64,000 bases of DNA, taken from Endozoicomonas sp. OPT23. Lineage in GTDB: Bacteria; Pseudomonadota; Gammaproteobacteria; Pseudomonadales; Endozoicomonadaceae. The position numbers and the translations under genes were made by a program. Numbering within the stretch: position 1 is the stretch's first letter; every line of letters starts with the position of its first letter. The notes under the pieces are model-generated. The model was not told the DNA's origin and ran no database searches. It saw only the letters and a list, made by a program, of their open reading frames with translations. Where the stretch lies: contig NZ_PPFD01000004.1 in the NCBI RefSeq assembly GCF_009653635.1, positions 210,386-274,385 of the forward strand, given 5' to 3'. Positions 45,286-54,597 of this stretch are shown piece by piece.

Positions 45286-46440
45286 ATGATGTTCAAACTA
45301 AAAGCCATTGCCAGCGGCTGTCTAACCGCTATTTTAGGCTTGTCCGTACAAACTGCATCGGCAGAAACTGTGCTTAATGTCGCATCAGCCGGTGGCCAGA
45401 ACATGGTCGATTACGTCAAAGAGTATCTGGCACCCAAATTCGAAGAAAGCCATCCTGGTGTTAAGGTAAGAGTCGTCGGTACCGGTCCCGGAGATTCCGG
45501 TTCCAACAAAATATTTGAGAAGCTGGTGGCTCAGGAAAAAAGCAACGCCAACAGTTATGACATCGATGTAGCGGTTGTTCACCAGAAATTTGGTGGCAAG
45601 CTGGTGACTGAAAACCTGTTGTCCAATTTTAAAAATGAAATTCGTACCGGTGAACTGGCTTCCAGAACAACCACGAAGAATGCTCTGGGTTCTGATGTAG
45701 ACGGCTTTGTTATGCCGATGTTCCACAGCCAGACGGCCATCGCCTATAACAGCGATATCATTCCACAGCCTCCTACCAGTTATGATGAGCTGGTCGCGTT
45801 CACGAAAAAACATCCCAAAACTTTCGGCTATAACGGCATCAAGAATGGTATGTCCGGAGTCAGTTTTGTCACTGGCTGGATATACGCTTACGGCTCTGAT
45901 GCTAAAACCCTGACTCAGGGACCTTATGATCCTGCTGTGAAAAACAACTGGGACAAAGCCCTTGCTGACCTGAAAGATTTCAACAAGAACATCACTTTCA
46001 CTCCAGGTAACGCCGGAACTCTGGACATGCTGAACCGTGGTGAAATCTACATGGGACCTGTCTGGGTTGATATGTTCTATTCATGGAAAGCACAGGGCAA
46101 AGTGCCACCCAGTGTAAAACTGCAATTGATTGCACCAGGCATGCCCGGACAACCTATGTATTACGTGCTGCCAAAGCGAGCTGAAAACATGAAACTGGCT
46201 CGCGACTTTATCGAACTGGCCACCAGCCCGAATGTTCAGGCTAACGGTATTGTTAAGCGTTTTAACTGGTACCCAGGCATCGACGCACAGCACGTTAAGG
46301 CTGAAATGGATACAGCAAGCTGGAACAAACTGTTTGTAGAAATAACTCCGGAAGACCTGGCCAGCAAAGGCAAAAGCTTCCCGATTGCTTCTTACTTTGA
46401 TGACATCAAGGAAAGTTACGAGCGCAAGGTCTCTAACTGA
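45286..46440 (+). CDS. ABC transporter extracellular binding protein, ligand unknown
   Basis: A 384-residue type II binding protein with a signal peptide (residues 1-26, cleavage after TASA). It has the ETVLNVASAGGQNMVDYVKEYLAPKFEE start and segments FVMPMFHSQTAIAYN and MLNRGEIYMGPVWVD typical of PotD/FbpA-like proteins. A strong GAGGAAAC ribosome-binding site precedes tandem ATGs. Ligand cannot be read from sequence. Position between iolE and an inositol phosphatase suggests an inositol derivative. Confidence 0.88.
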   Translation: MMFKLKAIASGCLTAILGLSVQTASAETVLNVASAGGQNMVDYVKEYLAPKFEESHPGVKVRVVGTGPGDSGSNKIFEKLVAQEKSNANSYDIDVAVVHQKFGGKLVTENLLSNFKNEIRTGELASRTTTKNALGSDVDGFVMPMFHSQTAIAYNSDIIPQPPTSYDELVAFTKKHPKTFGYNGIKNGMSGVSFVTGWIYAYGSDAKTLTQGPYDPAVKNNWDKALADLKDFNKNITFTPGNAGTLDMLNRGEIYMGPVWVDMFYSWKAQGKVPPSVKLQLIAPGMPGQPMYYVLPKRAENMKLARDFIELATSPNVQANGIVKRFNWYPGIDAQHVKAEMDTASWNKLFVEITPEDLASKGKSFPIASYFDDIKESYERKVSN

Positions 46441-46489
46441 GACTTTTCAGACAGTCTCTTAATCAACTCGTCTGTCTGAATAGTGTTTT

Positions 46490-46521
46490 GAACGTGTCCG
46501 GAGTTTAATTCGGACACGTTC
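46490..46521 (+). terminator. Hairpin between binding protein and permease
   Basis: A perfect 11-bp stem (GAACGTGTCCG and its complement) with a 10-nt loop. Such intraoperonic hairpins commonly keep binding-protein mRNA more abundant than permease mRNA. Confidence 0.65.
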
Positions 46522-46576
46522 AGTCACTGTCCAGTCAACCATTAGCCACCGTGCTCATTCCGGATGTTTCTTTGTT

Positions 46577-47422
46577 ATGAATCAATCCCGTTTTTTTACG
46601 ATATTAATGCTGGTTCCGGCACTATTAATGGTCGTCGGACTGTTTATTATTCCTCTTTTGTCATCCATTGAGTCCGCTTTTGCAGTAGACGACCAATACG
46701 GGTTTGATCACTTCATAAAAGCGACGGAGCTCTATGGCACTGATATTGTGTTCACTGTCGGTATAGTGTCACTCTCTGCCGTTATCATCGCCCTGATGTC
46801 GATCACCATAGCCGGAATTCTGACTTTGTCGGGGAATCGTCGTCTGGTGGCCCTACTGGCCGCTATCTATCGCTGGCCGTTGTTTATTCCGTTTATTGTT
46901 GCTGCCCAATGCATGCGAACCTTTCTGGCCAAGAATGGTTTGATGAACAATGCACTGATGTCCGCCGACCTGATTACACCCCTTCAGGCTGTTTCATTTC
47001 TGGATTGGAGCGGTATTGTGTTCACGTTTGTCTGGAAACAAACCGCTTTTGCCACCCTGATGATTGCCGGCGCGATGGCTGCAATGGATCGTTCGCAAAT
47101 TCAGGCTGCCGCTAATCTGGGCGCGGGTAGAGTTCGAACTCTGTTCCAGATCATTCTGCCGCAGATAACCGGCACCGTTGGTGTTGCGTTAATTCTGTCA
47201 ATTGTCACCATGCTTTCAGTATTGAGCGTTCCGCTGATGCTGGGAACCGGTACTCCGACCATGATGACGGCTGATATGGCTTTTAGAATCAGCTCATATG
47301 GCGATTACGGTGTCGCCAATGCCCTTGGTTTTATCTCCTGGATGATGACTGCTGTATTAGCCTGGTATTACCTCAAACATTCGCTCCGTAATGAAAACGG
47401 CGCAGGAGGTCAGCACGCATGA
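46577..47422 (+). CDS. ABC transporter permease 1
   Basis: A 281-residue, six-helix inner-membrane subunit (ILMLVPALLMVVGLFIIPLL, VIIALMSITIAGILTL, LLAAIYRWPLFIPFIVAA). The coupling EAA-type loop AAANLGAGRVRTLFQIILPQI contacts the ATPase. It belongs to the PotB/FbpB class. It overlaps the next permease by 4 nt, so the two form a heterodimer made together. Confidence 0.9.
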   Translation: MNQSRFFTILMLVPALLMVVGLFIIPLLSSIESAFAVDDQYGFDHFIKATELYGTDIVFTVGIVSLSAVIIALMSITIAGILTLSGNRRLVALLAAIYRWPLFIPFIVAAQCMRTFLAKNGLMNNALMSADLITPLQAVSFLDWSGIVFTFVWKQTAFATLMIAGAMAAMDRSQIQAAANLGAGRVRTLFQIILPQITGTVGVALILSIVTMLSVLSVPLMLGTGTPTMMTADMAFRISSYGDYGVANALGFISWMMTAVLAWYYLKHSLRNENGAGGQHA

Positions 47423-48288
47423 TAACTGCAACTATTAACAACTCGCCAAGTCATCGTTCTCTTTGGCTTTCCAAGCTTCAGATTAAGGGTATAACCAGCG
47501 TCGTTCTTCAAGCCCTTCTGATTCTGCTAATGGCTCTGCTGATTTTTGGCCCGTTGCTTAATCTGTTGCTCTGGGCCGTAACAGAAATCTGGTATTTTCC
47601 CCATAAGCTGCCCGTCACCTATGGCTTGAAATACTGGCAGCAGGTGTTCGGGCCTCACAGCGATGCCATGTCATCACTGGCCACCAGCGTCATGATCGCT
47701 TTAACTACGGTTGTCGTTTGTTTGCTGGTTTCCGTACCAGCAGGCTATGCGCTGGCAAGGCGGAGTCTTCCTGCTCGTGCCTTTGTGATGCTGTTATTTC
47801 TGATGCCACAGGCATTTCCTAATCTGGCCGTTTATATCAACGTAGCCAGATTATTTTACGAACTGGATTTAAATGGCACTGTGGTTGGCGTGGTGTTGGT
47901 TCATGCCGTGCACGGAATGGTGTTCTCAGTCTGGATAACCGTTGCGGCTTTCAGCAGTGTTGATGAAGATCTGGAAAAAGCCGCCCGTAATCTCGGTGCT
48001 TCGCCTTTAAGGACGTTTTTCACCATTACTCTGCCACAGGCACTGCCCGGGGTTTTAGCAGGGTGTATCTTTGTCTTTCTGGAGTCTCTGGACGAATTTA
48101 CCGGTACCTTCTTTGTCGGTGCTCCGGATGTTATTACCTTGCCCATGCTGCTGTATAACGCCAGTATGGAAGGCAACTACCAGATAGCCTCCATCACAGC
48201 GTTGATACTGTTGGTACCTTCAATATTGTTTATGCTGATCGTAGACAAGTTTATGAAGCCGGAGACTTTGTCAAAGATAGGAAAGTAA
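47419..48288 (+). CDS. ABC transporter permease 2
   Basis: A 289-residue PotC-class subunit. It has membrane segments VVLQALLILLMALLIFGPLL and ATSVMIALTTVVVCLLVSVPAGYALAR, and the EAA loop KAARNLGASPLRTFFTITLPQALPG, seen in parts. Its ATG overlaps the previous stop. A strong bidirectional terminator follows, separating this rightward unit from the leftward phosphatase. Confidence 0.9.
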   Translation: MITATINNSPSHRSLWLSKLQIKGITSVVLQALLILLMALLIFGPLLNLLLWAVTEIWYFPHKLPVTYGLKYWQQVFGPHSDAMSSLATSVMIALTTVVVCLLVSVPAGYALARRSLPARAFVMLLFLMPQAFPNLAVYINVARLFYELDLNGTVVGVVLVHAVHGMVFSVWITVAAFSSVDEDLEKAARNLGASPLRTFFTITLPQALPGVLAGCIFVFLESLDEFTGTFFVGAPDVITLPMLLYNASMEGNYQIASITALILLVPSILFMLIVDKFMKPETLSKIGK

Positions 48289-48305
48289 GGATGTAGGAAA
48301 GTTCT

Positions 48306-48345
48306 AAAAAAACGGAGGCAGGAGTAAGTCCTGCCTCCGTTTTCC
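48306..48345. terminator. Bidirectional rho-independent terminator
   Basis: A 14-15 bp stem (AAACGGAGGCAGGA and complement) with loop GTAAG is flanked by A and T runs, so it works for both convergent genes. Confidence 0.92.
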
Positions 48346-49158
48346 TCAACGGTTTAAGTGCAGCTTGGTAAGTCTTTCAAGATCTGATGAAACCCCGCCA
48401 GCAGAGGCCAGTATTGGATTACCCTGCAACAAACCATCACCCGCAAGAAAGTCATTTACAACACCGCCTGCTTCCGTAATCAATACGACGGCTGCCATGC
48501 AATCCCATGAATTAATGTGTGGTTCGTAATAACCAACCAAACGGCCAGCCGCCACATAAGCCAGCATCAATGCACCTGAACCGTTGCGGACGAACATTCC
48601 GCCCTCTTCCAGCAAGCTTTGAATGAACTGGCTGCAAGCTTCAGGCGGCATACGGTGGGAAATCCCTACGCCCATTAATCCTTGCTTCAAACCGTCTGCA
48701 GCATGGCAGCTCATTGGTTTACCATTCACAAAAGCACCTTGTCCTTTCATGGCTGAAAACAGTTCATTGGCATTGGGATCATAAATCAGTCCCGCCATCG
48801 GCTTTCCCTGATGCAGTAACGCTATGGAGACGCACCAGGTATGCAGGCCATTCAGGAAGCAGGCCGTGCCATCAATAGGATCAACGATCCAGAGCCAGTC
48901 ATTACTGCCTTCGGAAAGCCCATGCTCTTCACCCAGAAAGCCATCATCTGCAAAGTGTGCTTTCAAACCAGAATCGATAACCGTCTCCACTTCCCGGTCA
49001 GCAATGCTGACCACATCCTGAGGCTCGGCTTTGCTTTCAACCTGCAGCTGTTCCCGACTCTGATAATATTTGTAGGCAAGCGCACCGGCTGACTGGATCA
49101 CTGCTTTTGCGACGTTAAATCTCTCGGTCAGCTGGCTGACGGGAAAGTCACTATTCAT
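48346..49158 (-). CDS. Inositol-monophosphatase family protein
   Basis: A 270-residue Mg-dependent phosphatase. Motifs are DVVSIADREVE, GEEHG (metal Glu residues), WIVDPIDGTACFL (the DPIDGT signature) and the C-terminal NSWDCMAAVVLITEAGG with the third metal Asp. Substrates in the family include myo-inositol phosphates, histidinol phosphate and 3'-phosphoadenosines. It is last in the run afuA-like, afuB-like, afuC-like, phosphatase, 15 bp after the ATPase gene. That linkage suggests it dephosphorylates what the transporter brings in. Confidence 0.9.
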   Translation of the reverse strand: MNSDFPVSQLTERFNVAKAVIQSAGALAYKYYQSREQLQVESKAEPQDVVSIADREVETVIDSGLKAHFADDGFLGEEHGLSEGSNDWLWIVDPIDGTACFLNGLHTWCVSIALLHQGKPMAGLIYDPNANELFSAMKGQGAFVNGKPMSCHAADGLKQGLMGVGISHRMPPEACSQFIQSLLEEGGMFVRNGSGALMLAYVAAGRLVGYYEPHINSWDCMAAVVLITEAGGVVNDFLAGDGLLQGNPILASAGGVSSDLERLTKLHLNR

Positions 49159-49173
49159 TAGGTTACTCCTCTA

Positions 49174-50241
49174 TTAAGCCGCAACCAGCGCAAGACCACG
49201 GGCATTGAAGTCCAGTGCGATACTGCTGCCTTTTACCATAGGCTGATCTACCCGGTAATCGATAACAAACAGCTCTCCTAACTCGCTGGCAATGGTGTAC
49301 TGAATCTGATTACCAAGATAACTGGCGTGAGTGACTTCCCCCGCCAGCGCAGTAGCGCCAGCATCCTGATGAAGAATGACCGCATCCGGTCGTACGGCCA
49401 GGGTAACCTGCCCCTGTGTCTGTTCACGGTGAGGAACTTTAACCTCAACCCCGCCCACATTAATGCTTGCCAGACCACCGTCTCTTTTTTCGAGTTCACC
49501 AACGATCAGGTTGGCATCACCGATAAAGTCAGCAATAAACGCTGAAGCTGGCAATTCATACAGTTCTCTTGGTGTTCCCTGCTGGGCAATGACTGACTTG
49601 TTCATTACGATGATCTGATCAGACACAGCCAAGGCCTCTTCCTGATCGTGGGTCACGTACACCGCCGTAAGTCCAAGCTGCTGCTGAAGATCTCGAATTT
49701 CTTCACGAACATGCCTGCGAAGCTTGGCATCAAGATTGGAGAGAGGCTCGTCCAGCAATAAGACTTCCGGCTCCAGAACCAGAGCACGTGCGACAGCCAC
49801 TCGCTGTTGTTGGCCACCAGACAATTCACTGGGCAGCCTTTTTCCATAGTCTGCCAGTCCTACCAGATTCAATCCCTCTAACGCTTTTTCGATCGCTTCG
49901 GATTTACGTGTACCACTGACAGTTAAACCATAGGCAACATTTTCAGCCACCGACATATGAGGAAACAGAGCGTAGGATTGAAATACCATACTGACGTCAC
50001 GATCTGTCGCAGGAAGGTTCGTAACGTCCTTGTCACCGATAAGAATACGCCCTTCAGAAGGGTGCTCCAGCCCGGCTATCATTCTCAACGTGGTGGTTTT
50101 GCCACACCCACTGGGGCCCAGCAGAGTCACCAGTTGACCTGGCTCTATGGTGAATGAAATATCATCAATGGCGGTGACGTTGCCAAAATGCTTGGAGACC
50201 TTTTCAAAGACGACAGATCCTGCCTTGTAATCCAGACTCAT
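49174..50241 (-). CDS. AfuC/FbpC-like ABC transporter ATP-binding protein
   Basis: The 355-residue ATPase has Walker A GPSGCGKTTT, signature LSGGQQQRVAVARA and Walker B VLLLDEPLSNLDAKLR, followed by a TOBE domain (VTLAVRPDAVIL, ASYLGNQIQY). Its ATG overlaps the permease stop by 4 nt. The family is often annotated for ferric ion or 2-aminoethylphosphonate; the features of the cognate receptor point instead to a phosphorylated sugar or cyclitol. Confidence 0.92.
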   Translation of the reverse strand: MSLDYKAGSVVFEKVSKHFGNVTAIDDISFTIEPGQLVTLLGPSGCGKTTTLRMIAGLEHPSEGRILIGDKDVTNLPATDRDVSMVFQSYALFPHMSVAENVAYGLTVSGTRKSEAIEKALEGLNLVGLADYGKRLPSELSGGQQQRVAVARALVLEPEVLLLDEPLSNLDAKLRRHVREEIRDLQQQLGLTAVYVTHDQEEALAVSDQIIVMNKSVIAQQGTPRELYELPASAFIADFIGDANLIVGELEKRDGGLASINVGGVEVKVPHREQTQGQVTLAVRPDAVILHQDAGATALAGEVTHASYLGNQIQYTIASELGELFVIDYRVDQPMVKGSSIALDFNARGLALVAA

Positions 50242-52460
50242 GCGAACTGCTCCTGCAATTTCTTTTTATTCTGATCGCTTGCGCTACTCTTGCTGCGCAA
50301 TTTACGTTCACCTACCACCAGTTGAATACCGGTTACAGCAGCCAGCATGATGATAATCAATACGCTGCAATAAGCGATAGCAATGCCGTATTCGCCATTT
50401 TCAACCAGTCCGATGATGAACGACGTGGCCATATTATGCTCAGCGCTGACAAGGAAGATGACTGCACTGACCGAGGTAATCGCTCGAACAAAGCTGTAAA
50501 CCAGTGCTGCAATCATCGCTGGGCGTAGCAACGGCATAATGACTTTTCTCAGTGTGGTAAAGCTATTTGCGCCCAGCGTCAGGGAAGCTTCATCCAGACT
50601 TTTATCCAGCTGTGACATGGCTGCAATACCACCACGCACGCCTACTGGCATGTTTCTGAACATAAAGCAGATAACAAGTATCACGCCGGTACCGGTCAAT
50701 TCCAGAGGGGGTACATTGAATGCCAGAATATAACTGACACCTATTACCGTTCCGGGAATAGCAAAACTGAGCATGGTGCCAAACTCAAAGACATCTTTAC
50801 CGGCAAAGTTCTGACGAACCAGCAGATAAGCCGTCAACAACCCAACGGCTGCGGTCAGGGGAGCAGCAATGGCTGATATACTCAGTGTGGTCCAGAGTGA
50901 ATCCCAGGCTTGTCCTTCCCAGACTAACCCAAACTCTCCCCAGCTCAGAGCAAAGGCATCGCTGTAATGCTGGAGGGTAAAGCTGTGATCGAATCCCCAG
51001 CTGGATACAAAGCCTCCGAACATGACCATGCCATAAATCACTATTGTGAATAGAGCCCAAGGCAGGGCTGTGCCGTAGCTGAGCCATTTAAGCCCTTTAT
51101 TCACCGGCATAGCAGCACCGGATTCTGCTTTGCCAGACACAGTTGTATAGGATTTTTTGCCCAGCCACATTCGTTGAATAAAGAAGGCACTGAGCGTAAA
51201 GAACAGCAAGACTATTGCCAGTACCGCTGCACGGCTTTGGTCGTTTTGCGCACCAACTATGGCAAAGAATATTTCAGTAGAAAGCACATCGTAGTTACCA
51301 CCCAATACCATTGGGTTACCAAAATCCGCCATGCTTTCGATGAACCCTATGAGGAAAGCATTGGCCAATCCCGGGCGCATCAAGGGTAAAGATACATGAC
51401 GAAACGTCTGCCAGCGGGAGCCTCGTAATGTCTGGGAGGCTTCTTCCATAGAAGGACTGATGCCTTCTACAACACCAATTAATACCATAAAAGCAATGGG
51501 CGTGAACGCCAGTAATTGCGCTAACCATATACCCGGTAGACCATACAACCAGCGCCCGGCTTCTATACCCAGAAGATCCGAGAAAAACTGTGTAGCTATG
51601 CCGGAGCGACCAAATAAAAGGATCAGAGCCAGACCAATAACAAAAGGAGGCGTAACAATGGGAAGAATGGTTAACAGGCGCAGGGATTTTTTATATCGGA
51701 ACCCCGTTCGGGTCACGATCAAAGCAAAAGCAAGCCCCAGCAACGTGGTTGAAACACCGGTCAACACCGCCAGGAATACTGAATTCCAGGCCACACCGCA
51801 GCTTCGGTTATCTGCGAGACAGGATAGCCCCCAAATACTGTCGCTGGTTAATGACTGGTAAAAACCACCTAAAGCCCAGCGACCCTCTTCATTCTGAAAA
51901 GCACTGAACAGAATTTGACTGACAGGGTAGAAGACAAAAACAAGAACCAGAAGAATCACACCGCCAATGGCTGATGTTACAAATACATCGCCCTTCATCG
52001 CACCTCTGGCAGCAAGCCCTGTTGTCAGTACGACAAGAAAGCCAACAGCGGTCAGTAATGCGCCGTATCCCAAACCAAATTGTCGTGTTTCGAGCACACC
52101 GAACAGGGATTCAAGGCTGTTGATCTCCCAACCCGATATGCCAATGGCCAATCCCTGCAGGATTAACCAACCCAGTCCGGTTGCACCTGATGCTATGAGT
52201 GTTCGTCCATAAGCCGGATTGTATTTTGGGTATCTCAATGCCAATAAAGGCGCGATCAAGCACAAGCCTAAGGGTAGTAACCATGCTTTGTCGTATGAAA
52301 AACCATGAACGATCGCTGATGCATAATCTTCTTCAGCGAGATAGCCATCCAAAAGCCAGGTCATTGACCAGAAACCATCTTCCTGCACATACCAGGGAAG
52401 AAGCAGATAGGCTGCCCAGGCAACCAGCAACCAGGGAATAAAGGGGTGTTTTACTGACAT
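50238..52460 (-). CDS. AfuB/FbpB-like double permease
   Basis: A 740-residue inner-membrane protein made of two fused permease units. Each has an EAA coupling loop: EEASQTLRGSRWQTFRHVSLP in the first half and DEASLTLGANSFTTLRKVIMP in the second, seen in parts. An extra N-terminal set of helices (residues about 1-200) precedes the first unit, as in AfuB-type proteins. The frame extends to 52541, but the ATG at 52460 starts the hydrophobic N-terminus. It overlaps the ATPase gene by 4 nt. Confidence 0.92.
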   Translation of the reverse strand: MSVKHPFIPWLLVAWAAYLLLPWYVQEDGFWSMTWLLDGYLAEEDYASAIVHGFSYDKAWLLPLGLCLIAPLLALRYPKYNPAYGRTLIASGATGLGWLILQGLAIGISGWEINSLESLFGVLETRQFGLGYGALLTAVGFLVVLTTGLAARGAMKGDVFVTSAIGGVILLVLVFVFYPVSQILFSAFQNEEGRWALGGFYQSLTSDSIWGLSCLADNRSCGVAWNSVFLAVLTGVSTTLLGLAFALIVTRTGFRYKKSLRLLTILPIVTPPFVIGLALILLFGRSGIATQFFSDLLGIEAGRWLYGLPGIWLAQLLAFTPIAFMVLIGVVEGISPSMEEASQTLRGSRWQTFRHVSLPLMRPGLANAFLIGFIESMADFGNPMVLGGNYDVLSTEIFFAIVGAQNDQSRAAVLAIVLLFFTLSAFFIQRMWLGKKSYTTVSGKAESGAAMPVNKGLKWLSYGTALPWALFTIVIYGMVMFGGFVSSWGFDHSFTLQHYSDAFALSWGEFGLVWEGQAWDSLWTTLSISAIAAPLTAAVGLLTAYLLVRQNFAGKDVFEFGTMLSFAIPGTVIGVSYILAFNVPPLELTGTGVILVICFMFRNMPVGVRGGIAAMSQLDKSLDEASLTLGANSFTTLRKVIMPLLRPAMIAALVYSFVRAITSVSAVIFLVSAEHNMATSFIIGLVENGEYGIAIAYCSVLIIIMLAAVTGIQLVVGERKLRSKSSASDQNKKKLQEQFA

Positions 52461-52513
52461 GAATACAACATCCTGTCTTGTAATGATGTTGGAGATATTA
52501 CAATTTGAAAAGA

Positions 52514-52539
52514 GCGCCACAATTAGAAGACTGTGGCGC
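52514..52539 (-). terminator. Hairpin between binding protein and permease genes
   Basis: GCGCCACA and TGTGGCGC pair with a 10-nt loop, followed on the minus strand by TCTTTTC. It probably lowers permease transcription relative to the receptor. Confidence 0.6.
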
Positions 52540-52562
52540 ATTTATGCTTGTTTGAAGTGGTC

Positions 52563-53585
52563 TCAGCGAGGCAAAGACTTTACATCAGTATCCCAACGTT
52601 TCAGCAGACGTTTGCGAACATCGCTGGAGCCGTAAGTGGCAAAGTCATAATCGATCAGTTTTACGTCGGACAGTTTAGGTGCTTCAGCCGGAACGACTGC
52701 AGAGGCATTAGATGGCACCTGATAGGATTTTGCCTTCACTGCCATGGACTGGATATCAGGTCTCAGAGCAAATTCGGCCCACTGTTTGGCATTAGCCAGA
52801 TTACGGGCGCCCTTGATAATGCTCATGGAACCCACTTCATAACCGGTGCCTTCACAAGGAGCGACAACCTTGATAGGGAACCCTTTTTTCACCTGCTTGA
52901 TCATGTCGTGCATAAACGTGATTCCGATGGTGGTTTCACCACGAGCAGCCGCTTTAATCGGTGCGGAACCTGATTTTGTGTACTGGTTAATGTTGCTGTG
53001 CAACTGGGTGAGGTAGTTAAAACCTTCTTCTTCACCAAACAGCTGAACGACAGTCGCGAGAGCAGTGTAAGCAGTACCTGAAGAATTAGGGTTTGCGACC
53101 TGAATTTCACCTTTGTAGATAGGGTTAGCCAGATCTTTCCAGCAGACGGGGGCAGGCAGTCCTTTTTGCTTGAGAATATTTGCGTTGTAACCGATGCCCA
53201 AAGCGCCCGCGTAGATGCCTACTGTCTTATTGTCAGCTTGTGTCGCCTGACGGTTAGCCCAATCCAGCAACCCTTTTGAATTATCGGCAGTATAAGATTG
53301 AGTCAGGTTTTCGGCCGCTGCCTGAAGGTGTGGATCACCGGTACCGCCCCACCAGATATCTATTTTTGGATTGCGCTTTTCTGCTCGTATCTGAGCGAAC
53401 GCTTCACCTGAACTTTTTCTAACCAACGCAACATCAATGCCGGTTTCTTTTTCGAAAGCCGTTTCCATCAATTTGCACCACTCACTATCCGTGGAGCAAA
53501 TGACATTCAGGCTGTTCTTGGCAAAAGAGGATGTAGCCGTAAAACTCGTCGCCAGGGCAAGAGCCATTAGAGTGAGACGCTTCAT
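52563..53585 (-). CDS. AfuA-like phosphosugar-binding periplasmic protein
   Basis: A 340-residue receptor with a signal peptide (residues 1-22, SSFA-KNSL). It has the IDIWWGGTGDPHLQAA and NPNSSGTAYTALA segments of the FbpA/AfuA class. Ser58, the His226-Asp227 pair and Glu250 sit at the positions I recall for phosphate- and sugar-binding residues of AfuA (Ser37, His205, Asp206, Glu229 in mature numbering, a constant offset of 21). The Tyr pair that binds iron in FbpA is not evident. I infer a hexose- or inositol-phosphate ligand. The preferred ATG (53585) begins the signal peptide. Confidence 0.85.
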   Translation of the reverse strand: MKRLTLMALALATSFTATSSFAKNSLNVICSTDSEWCKLMETAFEKETGIDVALVRKSSGEAFAQIRAEKRNPKIDIWWGGTGDPHLQAAAENLTQSYTADNSKGLLDWANRQATQADNKTVGIYAGALGIGYNANILKQKGLPAPVCWKDLANPIYKGEIQVANPNSSGTAYTALATVVQLFGEEEGFNYLTQLHSNINQYTKSGSAPIKAAARGETTIGITFMHDMIKQVKKGFPIKVVAPCEGTGYEVGSMSIIKGARNLANAKQWAEFALRPDIQSMAVKAKSYQVPSNASAVVPAEAPKLSDVKLIDYDFATYGSSDVRKRLLKRWDTDVKSLPR

Positions 53586-53691
53586 ACTAGAGAAAACTCC
53601 TGTCTCAAAAATCAATCCATTGAAAGACCCTGTCTTTAACTCAATTGGTTGATTTCTGTATTTTTATTATTCTTTTTTTATGAAGTTCCTA

Positions 53692-53704
53692 CACTACCAT
53701 AGTG
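53692..53704. promoter_or_regulatory. Small palindrome in the promoter region of the AfuA-like gene
   Basis: CACTA-CCA-TAGTG lies in the AT-rich 178-bp gap between the regulator and the receptor gene. It is a possible operator; no family assignment. Confidence 0.3.
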
Positions 53705-53763
53705 AAACAAAAATGAAATAAATATTTTACATCGACCACTAATGAAATTATTAATCCCAAAAA

Positions 53764-54570
53764 TCATTCCAGAGACTCTTTCCCCAGACCAACAACCAGA
53801 ATCAAGGCCAGACACATCGTTGCACTCAATGAACGAAAGCCCTGCACTTTGGCATCTTTTACTTCCAGGCAAATGCTGGCTTTCGAGGCTATAGGACCCA
53901 GACCACTGTCTGTTACCGCAATCACGGGCACTTCTTTTTCTCCGGCACTTTTTACCAGACTGATCACTTCTTCCGAGTGCTCCCGAAAACTGATGGCCAG
54001 TAGAACATCACTCTGACTCATGACTCTTGCCTGCTCTTCAAGCATGCCACCCAGACCATGAAGCAGAACCACTTTCTTATCAAGATGACTGAAAGCGTAC
54101 TGAAAGTATGCAGCTACCGGAAATGCACGACGATAGCCTGCCAGATAAACTGTATCGGCATTCTTTAGTTGTTCAATGGCTTGATTCAGCGTTTCCGGAT
54201 CCAACTGGTTTCTTAGCTCTTCAAGAGAGCTGATCGAGCCTTCAAAAAAATCATCATAAAGACCGGTAGGATTTTCACCTTCGGGAGCAAACGCTTTAAT
54301 ACGCGCCTTATAGTCGCTCTGACTGGCTAAACGACCTTTAAAGATTCTCTGCATTTCCGTAAACCCGTCATAACCAAAAAACTTGGCAAAACGAATCAAT
54401 GTTGAGGGCTGCACTTCGGCCTTTCGGGCGATGATCGCTATGGTTTCAAGAGCCATATCGTTCGGGTTGCTTAAAGCAAATTCAGCAACCTGCTTCAGGC
54501 GCTTACTGAGCTGCGGAAACTGGTCCGCAATTTCAGCTTTCAGCTTGTTAAAATCGGAAGACGGGATCAA
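53764..54570 (-). CDS. MurR/RpiR-family regulator (IolR-like)
   Basis: A 268-residue regulator with an N-terminal RpiR helix-turn-helix (FALSNPNDMALETIAIIARKAEVQPSTLIRFAKFFGYDGF, seen in parts) and a C-terminal SIS sugar-phosphate-binding domain (VYLAGYRRAFPVA, LLAISFREHSEEVISL, VIAVTDSGLGPIA). IolR of Sinorhizobium is an RpiR protein controlling inositol genes through GGAA-N6-TTCC, and such sites occur here. The start appears to be TTG at 54570; no in-frame ATG exists nearby. It heads the minus-strand transporter-phosphatase run. Confidence 0.9.
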   Translation of the reverse strand: MIPSSDFNKLKAEIADQFPQLSKRLKQVAEFALSNPNDMALETIAIIARKAEVQPSTLIRFAKFFGYDGFTEMQRIFKGRLASQSDYKARIKAFAPEGENPTGLYDDFFEGSISSLEELRNQLDPETLNQAIEQLKNADTVYLAGYRRAFPVAAYFQYAFSHLDKKVVLLHGLGGMLEEQARVMSQSDVLLAISFREHSEEVISLVKSAGEKEVPVIAVTDSGLGPIASKASICLEVKDAKVQGFRSLSATMCLALILVVGLGKESLE

Positions 54571-54597
54571 TGGACATCACTCTCTGAAACTTTATTT

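Noticed and set aside
49174..53585. Ferric iron or 2-aminoethylphosphonate importer
   Set aside because: Automatic naming of this family favours these ligands, but the receptor residues resemble AfuA, no phn genes are near, and a phosphatase and iol genes surround it.
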